From assembly GCA_014804905.1 (NCBI GenBank), contig JAAUYX010000069.1, positions 1 to 9,212 of the forward strand: a stretch of DNA of 9,212 nt, given 5' to 3'. The notes under the pieces were generated by a model. It saw only the letters and a list, made by a program, of their open reading frames with translations, did no database searches and was not told the DNA's origin. Positions 1 through 8,900 of this stretch are shown piece by piece. Made by a program: the position numbers and the translations under genes. Source of the DNA: Desulfovibrio sp. (GTDB lineage: Bacteria > Desulfobacterota > Desulfovibrionia > Desulfovibrionales > Desulfovibrionaceae). The stretch's first letter is position 1. The number at the start of each line of letters is the position of its first letter.

Positions 1-9
1 GGATTGCCC

Positions 10-1948
<1,939 letters not shown>

Positions 1949-1971
<23 letters not shown>

Positions 1972-2650
1972 AGCCGCGGCCATCGTCCTTGAGGGGGTGG
2001 GCAAGCGCTTCGGGCCCGCGCGCGTGCTGCGCAAGGTGGACGCGGCTTTCCCGGCAGGCAGCGTGACGCTCGTCATTGGGGGCAACGGCGCGGGCAAGAG
2101 CACCCTGCTCAAGATCATGGCCGGACTTTCGCGACCGAGCGCGGGCCGGGTGAGCCGCGCCACGGGCGCGGATGGCGGAGAGCCCCGGCTCGGCTATGTG
2201 GGCCACGCGACCTTTCTCTATCCCGGCCTCACGGCGCTGGAAAATCTCGCCTTCTGGCGCACGGCCCACCGGCTCCCGCTGGACAGGGCGGCGCTGCTCG
2301 GGCTGCTCGCGCGCGTGGGCCTCGCCAGCCACGCCCATGAGCGGGCGCGCGTTTTTTCCCGCGGCATGGCCCAGCGGCTTAATCTCGCGCGGGTGCTCAT
2401 GCTCGCGCCCGACATCCTGCTTCTGGACGAGCCCATGACCGGGCTCGACGCGCCTGCGCGCGAGCTTTTGCGCCGCGAAATTGCCGACGCCCGCGCGGCC
2501 GGGGCCTGCGTGGCGCTGGTGAGCCACGACCTTGAGGGCGACGGCCCGCTCGCCGACCGGGTGCTGGCCCTGGCCTCGGGCTCGGTGGCCTATGAAGGCC
2601 CGGCGGCGGCATTTTTCGCCCGCGAGGGGGAGGGGCCATGCTGCGCCTGA
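1949..2650 (+). CDS. ccmA: CcmA, ATP-binding subunit of the Ccm ABC transporter
   Basis: CcmA is the cytoplasmic ATPase of the CcmAB(CD) complex, whose ATP hydrolysis releases holo-CcmE from CcmC. In 233 residues it shows Walker A GGNGAGKS (44-51), an ABC signature of the variant form SRGMAQR (137-143), Walker B DILLLDEP (155-162), D-loop TGLD (164-167) and switch histidine H193 (VSHD). The Q-loop glutamine position, judged against E. coli CcmA (LGHQ...LTALENL), reads GHAT here, so the usual Gln appears replaced by Ala87. The start overlaps ccmF by 23 nt. GTG at 1964, behind GGGAAGG, is an alternative that would remove five residues and cut the overlap to 8 nt; neither site has an ideal ribosome-binding sequence. 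The overlaps with ccmF and ccmB indicate translational coupling in one operon. Confidence 0.94.
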
Positions 2651-3315
2651 GCCTCGCCATCGCCCGCAAGGACCTTGTGCTCACGCTCGCGCGCGGCAAC
2701 GGCCTCGTGCAGGCGCTCCTGCTCGGACTGCTCCTGCTTTTCGTGTTCAGCCTCGCGCAGGGGCCGGGGGAGAAAGTGGGCCCGCAGGCGGCCGCGGCCA
2801 TGTTCTGGCTCGCCTCCGCCTTTTCGCAGGTGCTCATCTTCAACCGCCTCTATGACCTGGAGGAGGCCAATGCCGCGCGGCTCGGGCTTGCGCTTGTGCC
2901 GGCGCCCGTGCAGGCGGTGTGGCTCGGCAAGCTCGCGGCGGGCTTCGCGCTGCTTTTGCTGGCGCAGGCCGTCTTTCTGCCCGCGGCCCTGGTCTTTCTC
3001 GGGCAGGATGTGGCGGCGCAGCCGCTCACCGGGCTCGCCATCCTCGCCCTTGTGGACGCGGGCATGTGCGCCCTGGGCTCGCTGCTCGGGGCGCTGGCGC
3101 AGGGGCAGTCCGGGCGGGAATCCCTGCTCGGCGTCGTCCTGTTTCCGCTCCTGACGCCGCTCTTGCTCGCGGGCATCGGGGTGGGGGCCCAATGCCTCGG
3201 CGCGCCCGCGCCGGATGGCCCGGCGGCGTGGCTCAGGCTGGCCGCGGCCTTTGATTCGGTGTTCCTCGGCGTCGGGCTCGTGCTCTTCGGCTTCATCTAT
3301 CCGGGGGAGGACTAA
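2638..3315 (+). CDS. ccmB: CcmB, membrane subunit of the Ccm ABC transporter
   Basis: CcmB is the integral membrane partner of CcmA. The 225-residue product matches the family's usual length of about 220. It has an N-terminal cytoplasmic start (LSLAIARKDLVLTLARG) and about six hydrophobic segments, near residues 22-40, 51-68, 95-121, 129-152, 160-182 and 202-220. The loop LYDLEEANAARLGLAL (71-86) corresponds to the family's conserved cytoplasmic region after the second helix. The segment around 155-174 (QGQSGRESLLGVVLFPLLTP) is the characteristic CcmB motif, in which a Gly-Arg-Glu precedes a Pro-rich helix. The start overlaps ccmA by 13 nt and is preceded by a GGAGG at 2629-2633, four nucleotides from the ATG. 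The stop is directly followed by the ccmC start. Identity rests on the motif, the length and the position between ccmA and ccmC. Confidence 0.93.
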   Translation: MLRLSLAIARKDLVLTLARGNGLVQALLLGLLLLFVFSLAQGPGEKVGPQAAAAMFWLASAFSQVLIFNRLYDLEEANAARLGLALVPAPVQAVWLGKLAAGFALLLLAQAVFLPAALVFLGQDVAAQPLTGLAILALVDAGMCALGSLLGALAQGQSGRESLLGVVLFPLLTPLLLAGIGVGAQCLGAPAPDGPAAWLRLAAAFDSVFLGVGLVLFGFIYPGED

Positions 3316-3975
3316 ATGCCCAAGTGGCTGGCCCTAGCCGGCGGCGCGGCCTTGGCCGCCTGCCAGTGGCTCATCTGGTGCTACGCGCCGGAGGAAGCCA
3401 CGCTCGGCCTGATGCAGAAGATATTTTATCTGCACCTGCCGCTGGCGTGGTGGGCGCTCATCAGTTTTTTTGTGGTTTTTCTCGGCTCCATCGCCGTGCT
3501 CGCGCGCCGCAGCGACGGCGCGGACCGGCTGTGCGCGGCCGCCGCCGAGGTGGGCGTGCTCTTCAGCGGCCTGACCCTCGTGACGGGCATGATCTGGGCG
3601 CGCAAGTCCTGGGGCGTCTGGTGGACGTGGGACCCGCGCCTTTCCACAGCCCTCGTCATGTGGTTCATTTATGCAGCCTACCTGCTCCTGCGCGGGCTGG
3701 ACATGGCCCCGGAGCGGCGGCGCACCGTCTGCGCGGTGGTGGGCGTGGCCGCCTTTCTGGACGTGCCGCTGGTCTTTGTTTCGGCGCGCATCTGGCGTTC
3801 CATCCATCCGGCGGTCTTTGCCTCGCGCGAAGGGGGCCTTGAGCCGGAAATGAAGCTCACGGCCGTGGCCTGCGTGGCGGCCATGGGCCTTTTCTGGGCG
3901 GCCCTCGTGTGGCTGCGCAAGCGTCAGCTCGACCTCGCGGCCCGGCTGGACGCCGCCAGCGAGGATGCGGACTGA
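3316..3975 (+). CDS. ccmC: CcmC, haem-handling WWD protein that loads CcmE
   Basis: CcmC binds haem at the outer face of the inner membrane and attaches it to CcmE, working with CcmD. The product has 219 residues with about six membrane helices. The tryptophan-rich WWD loop is at residues 99-108 (WGVWWTWDPR). The two histidines that ligate haem in the family correspond to H40 (FYLHLPLAWW) and H164 (RIWRSIHP), one on each side of that loop. All key features are intact. The ATG touches the ccmB stop codon with no gap and is served by GGAGG at 3306-3310, five nucleotides upstream and inside the end of ccmB, so translation should be coupled. CcmC and CcmF share the WWD motif; the short length and the YLHLP and SIHP signatures identify CcmC. 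Confidence 0.95.
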   Translation: MPKWLALAGGAALAACQWLIWCYAPEEATLGLMQKIFYLHLPLAWWALISFFVVFLGSIAVLARRSDGADRLCAAAAEVGVLFSGLTLVTGMIWARKSWGVWWTWDPRLSTALVMWFIYAAYLLLRGLDMAPERRRTVCAVVGVAAFLDVPLVFVSARIWRSIHPAVFASREGGLEPEMKLTAVACVAAMGLFWAALVWLRKRQLDLAARLDAASEDAD

Positions 3976-3989
3976 CCGCGTGCAAGGGG

Positions 3990-4007
3990 GCTGCCCTCTC
4001 GGGCGGC
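3990..4007 (+). other. Small stem-loop in the ccmC-ccmD gap
   Basis: GCTGCCC (3990-3996) can pair with GGGCGGC (4001-4007) across a TCTC loop, giving seven pairs with one G-U. It is followed after five bases by only four T's, so it is a weak terminator candidate at most. It sits in the only sizeable gap (53 nt) of the ccm gene run and could be an RNA-processing or attenuation element. In sequence this GC-rich a stem of this size can arise by chance. Confidence 0.35.
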
Positions 4008-4028
4008 AACACTTTTACGGAGGACAGC

Positions 4029-4169
4029 ATGGATACCCTCTATTGGCTCATGGCCGGGAATGCCGTGGTCTGGGTCGGGCTCGGCGCGTATCTCGCCTTT
4101 CTGGCCGGGCGCGAGCGCGCGCTCGCCCTGCGCCTTGAAGCCTGGGAGCAGGACCGCCGTGGCCGGTGA
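4029..4169 (+). CDS. ccmD: CcmD-like small membrane protein
   Basis: This 46-residue protein has one membrane helix (about residues 5-26, LMAGNAVVWVGLGAYLAFLA) followed by a charged amphipathic tail (RERALALRLEAWEQDRRGR). That is the layout of CcmD, a small protein that stabilises CcmC and is needed for release of holo-CcmE from the CcmABCD complex. CcmD is too short and variable for a firm motif match, so the call rests on size, topology and its place directly after ccmC. The conserved helix-tyrosine pattern (GAYLAFL) fits. The ATG is preceded by a strong GGAGG at 4019-4023 with 5-nt spacing. Its 3' end overlaps the next gene by 11 nt. Confidence 0.8.
   Translation: MDTLYWLMAGNAVVWVGLGAYLAFLAGRERALALRLEAWEQDRRGR
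4150..4153 (+). promoter_or_regulatory. Ribosome-binding site deciding the GTG start at 4159
   Basis: AGGA lies five nucleotides upstream of GTG 4159 inside the end of ccmD. The in-frame ATG at 4060 would prepend a low-complexity stretch that is just the ccmD codons read in another frame, whereas GTG 4159 gives a standard short basic leader followed by a membrane helix. Confidence 0.6.
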
Positions 4170-4833
4170 CATCACCCTTCCCGTGCGCGCGCGGGTGCTC
4201 GTCATCAGCCTCGCCATCGCGCTGGTGGCCATGCTGGCGGCATCCCTGGCGGAGCGCTTCACCTCCACGGGGCTCACGGTACGGCACACGCACGAGCCCG
4301 TGGCCCAGGCCCCGGCGCCGGCTACAGACGAAGTGGGGCGCCTCATGCAGGAGGTCGCCAAGGACCCCGGCAACAAGGCCGCGCTTGTGGAGATTGCCGA
4401 ACGGCTCATGAGCATGGGGAGCTGGGACGGGGCCGAGAGCTTCGCCACTCGCGCCCTGGCGCTGGACCCGAGGGATGCCCGCACACGCTATCTTCTGGGC
4501 GTCATCCGCCATAATCAGGGCAAGCACGCCGAGGCGGCCAAACTCCTCGAGGAGGCGCTCAAGGACGGGGAGAGCGCGCCCATGCGCTACAGCCTGGGGG
4601 TGCTCTACCTGCATTATCTGAATGACCCGGCGCGCGGGGTGGAGCAGCTGAGCCGGGCCCTGCACGCCCCGGACGCCGACGAGAGCCTGCGCCAGAGCAT
4701 CCGCGAAGAGCTGGAAAAGGCTCCGTTGGCCGAAAAGCAGGCGCGGGGCGGGGATGCTGCGGGCGCAAAGGGCGCATCCGCCGGAAAGGGCACCACGCAA
4801 AAAGCGGCCCCCGGCGGCGCGGAGAGGCGCTGA
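4159..4833 (+). CDS. Membrane-anchored TPR protein, CcmI/CycH-like
   Basis: The product has 224 residues. A short basic leader (VRAR, 9-12) precedes one membrane helix (about 13-30), which by the positive-inside rule leaves the rest in the periplasm. Three tetratricopeptide repeats follow, at about 72-105 (ending ALALDPR), 106-139 (YLLGVIRHNQGKHAEAAKLL) and 140-175 (less regular, YSLGVLYLHYLNDPARGVEQ). The C-terminus (about 188-224) is a disordered Lys/Ala/Gly-rich tail. In System I organisms the TPR part of CcmI/CycH binds the C-termini of apocytochromes and presents them to CcmF/CcmH. The position as last gene of the ccm run and the 11-nt overlap with ccmD suggest the same role here, but this protein is shorter than CcmI and has one helix instead of two. 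A generic TPR scaffold is the alternative. A candidate terminator follows the stop codon. Confidence 0.85.
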   Translation: MAGDITLPVRARVLVISLAIALVAMLAASLAERFTSTGLTVRHTHEPVAQAPAPATDEVGRLMQEVAKDPGNKAALVEIAERLMSMGSWDGAESFATRALALDPRDARTRYLLGVIRHNQGKHAEAAKLLEEALKDGESAPMRYSLGVLYLHYLNDPARGVEQLSRALHAPDADESLRQSIREELEKAPLAEKQARGGDAAGAKGASAGKGTTQKAAPGGAERR

Positions 4834-4855
4834 GGCCCGCACTTGCCTCTTTTTT
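4832..4855 (+). terminator. Candidate intrinsic terminator after the ccm genes
   Basis: GAGGC (4832-4836) pairs with GCCTC (4845-4849) around an 8-nt loop and is followed immediately by six T's (4850-4855). A competing 6-bp stem, AGAGGC (4823-4828) with GCCTCT (4845-4850), ends at the same T-tract. It lies at the stop codon of the CcmI-like gene and at the start of the longest gap between genes, as expected for an operon end or partial read-through point. The stem is short, so efficiency is uncertain. Confidence 0.55.
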
Positions 4856-4966
4856 CAGGCGGTTGTAGAGAAAGGGAAAGATTCATGCCCCTTCGCCCGG
4901 CATGAGCGGCGGGGCACTTGTACGGAGCATCCGGCCCGGCGTCGCGCGCGCCGCAGCGAGGTGGAG
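4834..4966 (+). other. Non-coding gap between the two TPR genes
   Basis: These 133 nt contain the 3' part of the candidate terminator, a mildly A-rich stretch (about 4863-4885) and GC-rich sequence. I found no convincing -35/-10 pair or sigma-54 site. A six-codon frame beginning at ATG 4885 has no good ribosome site and I do not call it. If the terminator works, a promoter for the downstream unit would be expected here. Confidence 0.5.
4958..4961 (+). promoter_or_regulatory. Ribosome-binding site deciding the ATG start at 4967
   Basis: GAGG lies five nucleotides before ATG 4967, with GGAG also adjoining the ATG. The same frame is open back into the preceding gene (to 4754), but that extension crosses the terminator and gap and has no ribosome site of this quality. 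Confidence 0.6.
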
Positions 4967-5893
4967 ATGGCCCGTCGCAAATCGAAAAAGAATGCCGACG
5001 CCCAAAGACGTCCGGCGGTGATGAACGGGCAGGAAGCCGCGGCGCCGATTCAGGGCGGCGCGGACAAGGCCCCGAAAGGGGAGGCTTCCGTCGCGCCTGC
5101 GCCCGCAGGCGCGAAGGTCGGGCGTGCCGGCGCGGCCCCCGCTTCCGCCCCTGGTTCGCGGCCGACTTCCGCCCCGGCTTCCGCCCCGGCTTCCGCCCCG
5201 GCCTCTGGAAGGGCCGTGCGGCTTTCCACCTGCATCGCGGGCATGGGGCTGACTCTGGTGCTCGGCCTGTATCTCGGGACCTTGCTTCCGGGCGTGCTTC
5301 AGGATATGCGCGGCACGGCAGGGTCGAGGCAGGAAATGGCGGCCGCACCCGTGCAGATGCCGCCCGGCGATGCGGTCCCGGCGGCTCCGGCCGCCCCGGC
5401 GGATGAGAGCGCGCGGCCCCATCCGGGAGCCACCGATCCTGCCGCGGCGGGCCTTCCGCCCGGTCTCGCCGCCCGGCTTTCCGAGCTCCAGGCCGCCGTC
5501 CGCAAGGACCCGGCCTCGGCCGCCAACTGGACGGAACTCGGCAACCTCTTCTTTGACGCGGGCCGCGTCCACGAGGCCATCAACGCCTATGAGCGCTCGC
5601 TCGCCATCGCGCCCGGCAATGCCGACGTGCTGACGGACCTCGGTATCATGTACCGGGAAAACGACGCCCCGGAAAAGGCCGTGGACTGCTTCCGCAAGGC
5701 CTTTGCGGCGAATCCGCGCCATGAGAACGCCCTCTTCAACGCAGGCGTGGTGCTCTATAATGATCTCGGCCGCAAGGACGAGGCCGTGGCGGCCTGGCGC
5801 AGGCTACTCGCGCTCAATCCGCAGGCACGCGCGCCGGACGGCCGCACTGTTCAGGAAATGGTTCGGCGGTTGGAAGAACCGCCCCGGAGATAA
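4967..5893 (+). CDS. TPR protein with disordered N-terminus and single membrane helix
   Basis: The product has 308 residues. It begins with a strongly basic stretch (MARRKSKKNADAQRR), then a disordered Ala/Pro/Ser region to about residue 80 that contains tandem SAPA units. A membrane helix follows at about 86-111 (STCIAGMGLTLVLGLYLGTL), then a Pro/Ala linker (about 120-165). Three good TPRs come next, at about 184-217 (WTELGNLFFDAGRVHEAINA), 218-251 (VLTDLGIMYRENDAPEKAVD) and 252-286 (ALFNAGVVLYNDLGRKDEAV). The basic side should be cytoplasmic, which puts the TPRs in the periplasm. The 308-residue layout (long N-tail, one helix, C-terminal TPRs) differs from CcmI. It lies after a candidate terminator and only 7 nt ahead of the next gene, so it probably pairs with that gene. 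A role in cytochrome assembly is possible from the neighbourhood but unproven; I cannot assign a specific function. Confidence 0.85.
   Translation: MARRKSKKNADAQRRPAVMNGQEAAAPIQGGADKAPKGEASVAPAPAGAKVGRAGAAPASAPGSRPTSAPASAPASAPASGRAVRLSTCIAGMGLTLVLGLYLGTLLPGVLQDMRGTAGSRQEMAAAPVQMPPGDAVPAAPAAPADESARPHPGATDPAAAGLPPGLAARLSELQAAVRKDPASAANWTELGNLFFDAGRVHEAINAYERSLAIAPGNADVLTDLGIMYRENDAPEKAVDCFRKAFAANPRHENALFNAGVVLYNDLGRKDEAVAAWRRLLALNPQARAPDGRTVQEMVRRLEEPPRR
5164..5200 (+). repeat. Three tandem 12-bp units encoding SAPA
   Basis: The unit GCTTCCGCCCCG occurs at 5177-5188 and 5189-5200, with a one-base variant at 5165-5176. A degenerate partial unit continues after 5200. It is in frame and encodes repeated Ser-Ala-Pro-Ala in the disordered N-terminal region of the TPR protein. 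Copy number may vary between strains without breaking the frame. Confidence 0.8.
5886..5890 (+). promoter_or_regulatory. Ribosome-binding site for the large sensor-like gene
   Basis: GGAGA ends 10 nt before ATG 5901 and lies within the last codons of the TPR gene. A second candidate, GGGGAG at 5912-5917, sits 10 nt before the in-frame ATG 5928, so the start could be either. The later one gives the more compact signal peptide. Confidence 0.45.
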
Positions 5894-5900
5894 TGCCGCT

Positions 5901-8900
5901 ATGACGATGATGGGGAGTGGGGCTCCGATGTGCCGCCTTTTGCGGGCGGGCTTGTCGGGCATGGCCCTTGTTGTGCTGGCTTGCCTCCTTTTTCTGGCGC
6001 AGCCCGGTCTCGCCGCCGACGCCCTCTTGCAGGGGGCGAGGCCCGATGCGTCACCCGATGCCCAGGCCGAAGCCGCCGTCGCCCCGGCGCTGGCCGCCCT
6101 CCAGGCGTCGCGTCCGGCCGGCGCCAGGCCGCAGCAGCCCATGCTCCCGGCCCGTGGCGCGGGCCCCAGTCTCTCGCTTTTGCCCTATCTCGACTACCTG
6201 CTCGATGAAAGCGGCACGCTGGACATCGAGGAAGCCGCGGCGCAGGACAGGGCCACCGCCTATGCGCCGCTCGCGCTGGAAAAGCTCCCCCGCGCCGAGG
6301 GCGTCATGTGGCTGCGCTTCACGCTGGCGCCGCTTCAGTCCGGCGAGCGGCCACAGACCCTGCTGCTCGACATGGGCGCGAGCATCCCCGGCACGCCCAT
6401 GCTCTACGAGCCGGAGCGCAATGACCTGAGCGGCGCGCTGGAATGGCGCGAATCGAGCCCGGCCCCGCGCAATGTGCTCGTGCTCCCCGAAGCCGGGGTG
6501 GAGCCCATCACCTGCTATATCCGCCTCGACGGGCTGCCCGGCCTCTGGTTCTCGCCGCTGGTGCGCACCCCGGCGGACGCGGCAACCAACTGGGGCAGCC
6601 TCGCCCGCACGGGGGCCATCCTCGCGCTCGGCATCGTCATGCTGCTCTGCCTCCTGCGCTGGCTTTCCGAAAACGGGCAATGGCGCGTCTGGACGGCCCT
6701 CTATGTGGCCGTGGCGCTCGCGCAGGCCCTGCTCGGGATGCCCGAGGCGGGCACAGCGGGCCTCGGGCTCGGCAAGGCGGCCGCCACGCTCGCGCCCGGC
6801 ATCGCGCTCATGCTGCTGCCCCATGTGGGGCGGCATCTCATGCGCACGCATGAACGCGCGCGCAGCATCGACATCCAGCTTTTCCTCCTTTCCTTCCCCG
6901 GCGCGGCGCTGGCGCTCGTGCCCCTTTTGCCGGGCTGGGCCTGGCTCGACCGCTGGCTCGACCTCTGGCCCGCGGCCACCCTCATCTTCGTGCCCACGGC
7001 GCTCGGCGCGTGGATTATGGGCCTTGGCGGCGCGCGCCGCTTCCTGCTGGGCTGCCTTTTGCCGCCGCTCTTTGTGGCCGCGGGTGTGTTCGGCCTCGAT
7101 TTCGGCATCCCGGCCAACCTGCTCGCCTCGGCTCCCATCTGGGGCACCGCGCTGAGCGCGCTGCTTATCGCGGCCACGGGCGCTCCGGCGGACATGGCCG
7201 CGCCCGCGGCGGGGACAGCGGCCGCCGAAGCGATGCCTCAGCAGCCGGAGGAGGCGGGCATCATCACCCTTGACCATCCCCTGGATGACCCCAATCTGCG
7301 CCTGGTTTCCGGCGGCGGCGCCGCTCCCGCGGCAACGACGGGAGGCGCGGCGGCTTCCGGCACAGATGAACCGCTTCCCGAAGGCATTTCGGCGGAAAGG
7401 GCCAGGGCCGAGGCCCGCGAGGGAGCCCTGCGCGCGCCCCTGGACGACCTGTTGCGCGAGGGTGCGGCGCTTGAGCAGTGCGCCCTGCCCCCGGCCGTGC
7501 GGCAATATGCGTCCGCCATGCTGGCGGCGGCGCGGCGCATGGCCGATGTGCTCAGCCAGCCCGATGCCGGGGCTGCCGGTACTGCGGCCGAGGAAGCCGG
7601 CGAGGCGCCCACGGCCTTCGACTTGCAGCGGCTTTTGCGCGAAGCCCACGGGGCCGTGGCCCCGGCCGCGGAATACGCGGGCATCGGCCTTGCGTGGTAC
7701 ATGCCGCCCCATCTCGGGCAGCTCTACCGCGGCGACGCCCGGACTCTGGGCGAGACGCTGGGCCTTTTGCTGGAAAGCGCGGTGCGCGCCACGCGGCAGG
7801 GGGCCGTGCACCTCTCGGCCCGGCGGGTCCCCGAGAGCAGCGACGCGGGCAATATCCTCTTTACTGTCACCGATACCGGCACGGGCGCGCCCCCGAGCGA
7901 ACGCTCCAGCCTTGCGCTTGCGCGCGCCTGGGAGCTGGCGGCGCGCCACGGCGGTTATGTGGGCATGGAATACGGCCCCAACGGCACGACCATCGCCTTT
8001 TCGCTGCACCTGGAGCCCTTGGAGGACAGCGCCGAGGACCTCCCCGGCGAGGGCCTCGCGCATGTCATCGTGGTGGCCGAGGATGCGGCGCAGCGGCGCG
8101 AACTTGCCCGCATGGCCGCGGACCTCCCCTGTCGCCTGAGCGAGGCGGCGAGCGAGCACGAGGCCCTGCGGCGGCATGAGGCGGACCCGGCCGTGCTGCT
8201 GGTGGCCCACGGGCGCTATGCGCTGCCCGCCGCGGCGGACATGGTGACGAAATTCATGGAAATCGCCGACGAGGCTGGGCTTTCCGGCTGCAAGGTGCTC
8301 GCCATCACCGCGGACGACAGCCAGTGGAACCTCCTGGCGGACAGCGGCTTCACCCATGCCCTGCTGGAGCCGGTGGACGCCGAGGCCTTGCGCCAGACCG
8401 TGCGTGACGTTATCCGCAATGCGCGGCGCACGCGTCCGGCAGCCCCCAAGGCCCCGGAAAAGGCAGAGGACGCGCCGCAAGCGGAAGCAACGACGGATAG
8501 TGCGGAAACAGTCGCGGACGCGCCCGCCACGGACGAGACCCCGAGCGCGCCCGAAGAACCACAGGACGCGAGCGACGCCGCTCAGGCCCCTGCTGATAAG
8601 ACGCCCGCGGACAGGGAAAAAGCGCCTGCCGGGGAGCCGGAGGCCCCCGAGACTGAGGCCGAAGCCCCGGCGGCTGCTGGTGAGACTGGGCAGGCTCCCG
8701 AACCGGAGCAGCCCGAAACGGCGGAAGAAAGTCCGGCAGTCGATGCTATTGATGATAGTAAGGATGACGCAGCGGAAGGTGTGCCCGCTGCGAACGCCGG
8801 CGAGGCTTCCGAACCCGCGCCCGCGCCTGATGAAAAACAGGAGGAGGCCGACGCTGACTCCGAATCCGGAGAAGCCGCGGCGTCTGAGGGGTCCCCTACA

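Noticed and set aside
4060..4158. Upstream extension of the CcmI-like gene to ATG 4060
   Set aside because: This stretch is the ccmD reading frame read in another phase. GTG 4159 has a ribosome site and gives a sensible membrane anchor.
4885..4905. Possible six-codon leader peptide (ATG to TGA) in the gap
   Set aside because: The ribosome site is poor, there is no run of regulatory codons and it has no link to an attenuator structure.
4754..4966. Upstream extension of the second TPR gene
   Set aside because: It would overlap the preceding gene, the terminator and the gap, and adds low-information Arg-rich sequence. ATG 4967 has a well-placed GAGG.
4856..4966. Sigma-70 or sigma-54 promoter for the TPR-pseudokinase pair
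   Set aside because: TTGTAG at 4863 has no acceptable -10 at normal spacing, and the GGGGCAC near 4913-4919 lacks a correctly spaced GC element. A promoter may exist but cannot be supported from the sequence.
6051..8480. An 809-codon open frame on the minus strand opposite the large sensor-like gene
   Set aside because: Its product is rich in Arg, Gly, His and Ala with no domain or membrane pattern I recognise. The plus-strand frame shows signal peptide, seven helices and motif order. Long antisense frames are expected in such GC-rich coding DNA.
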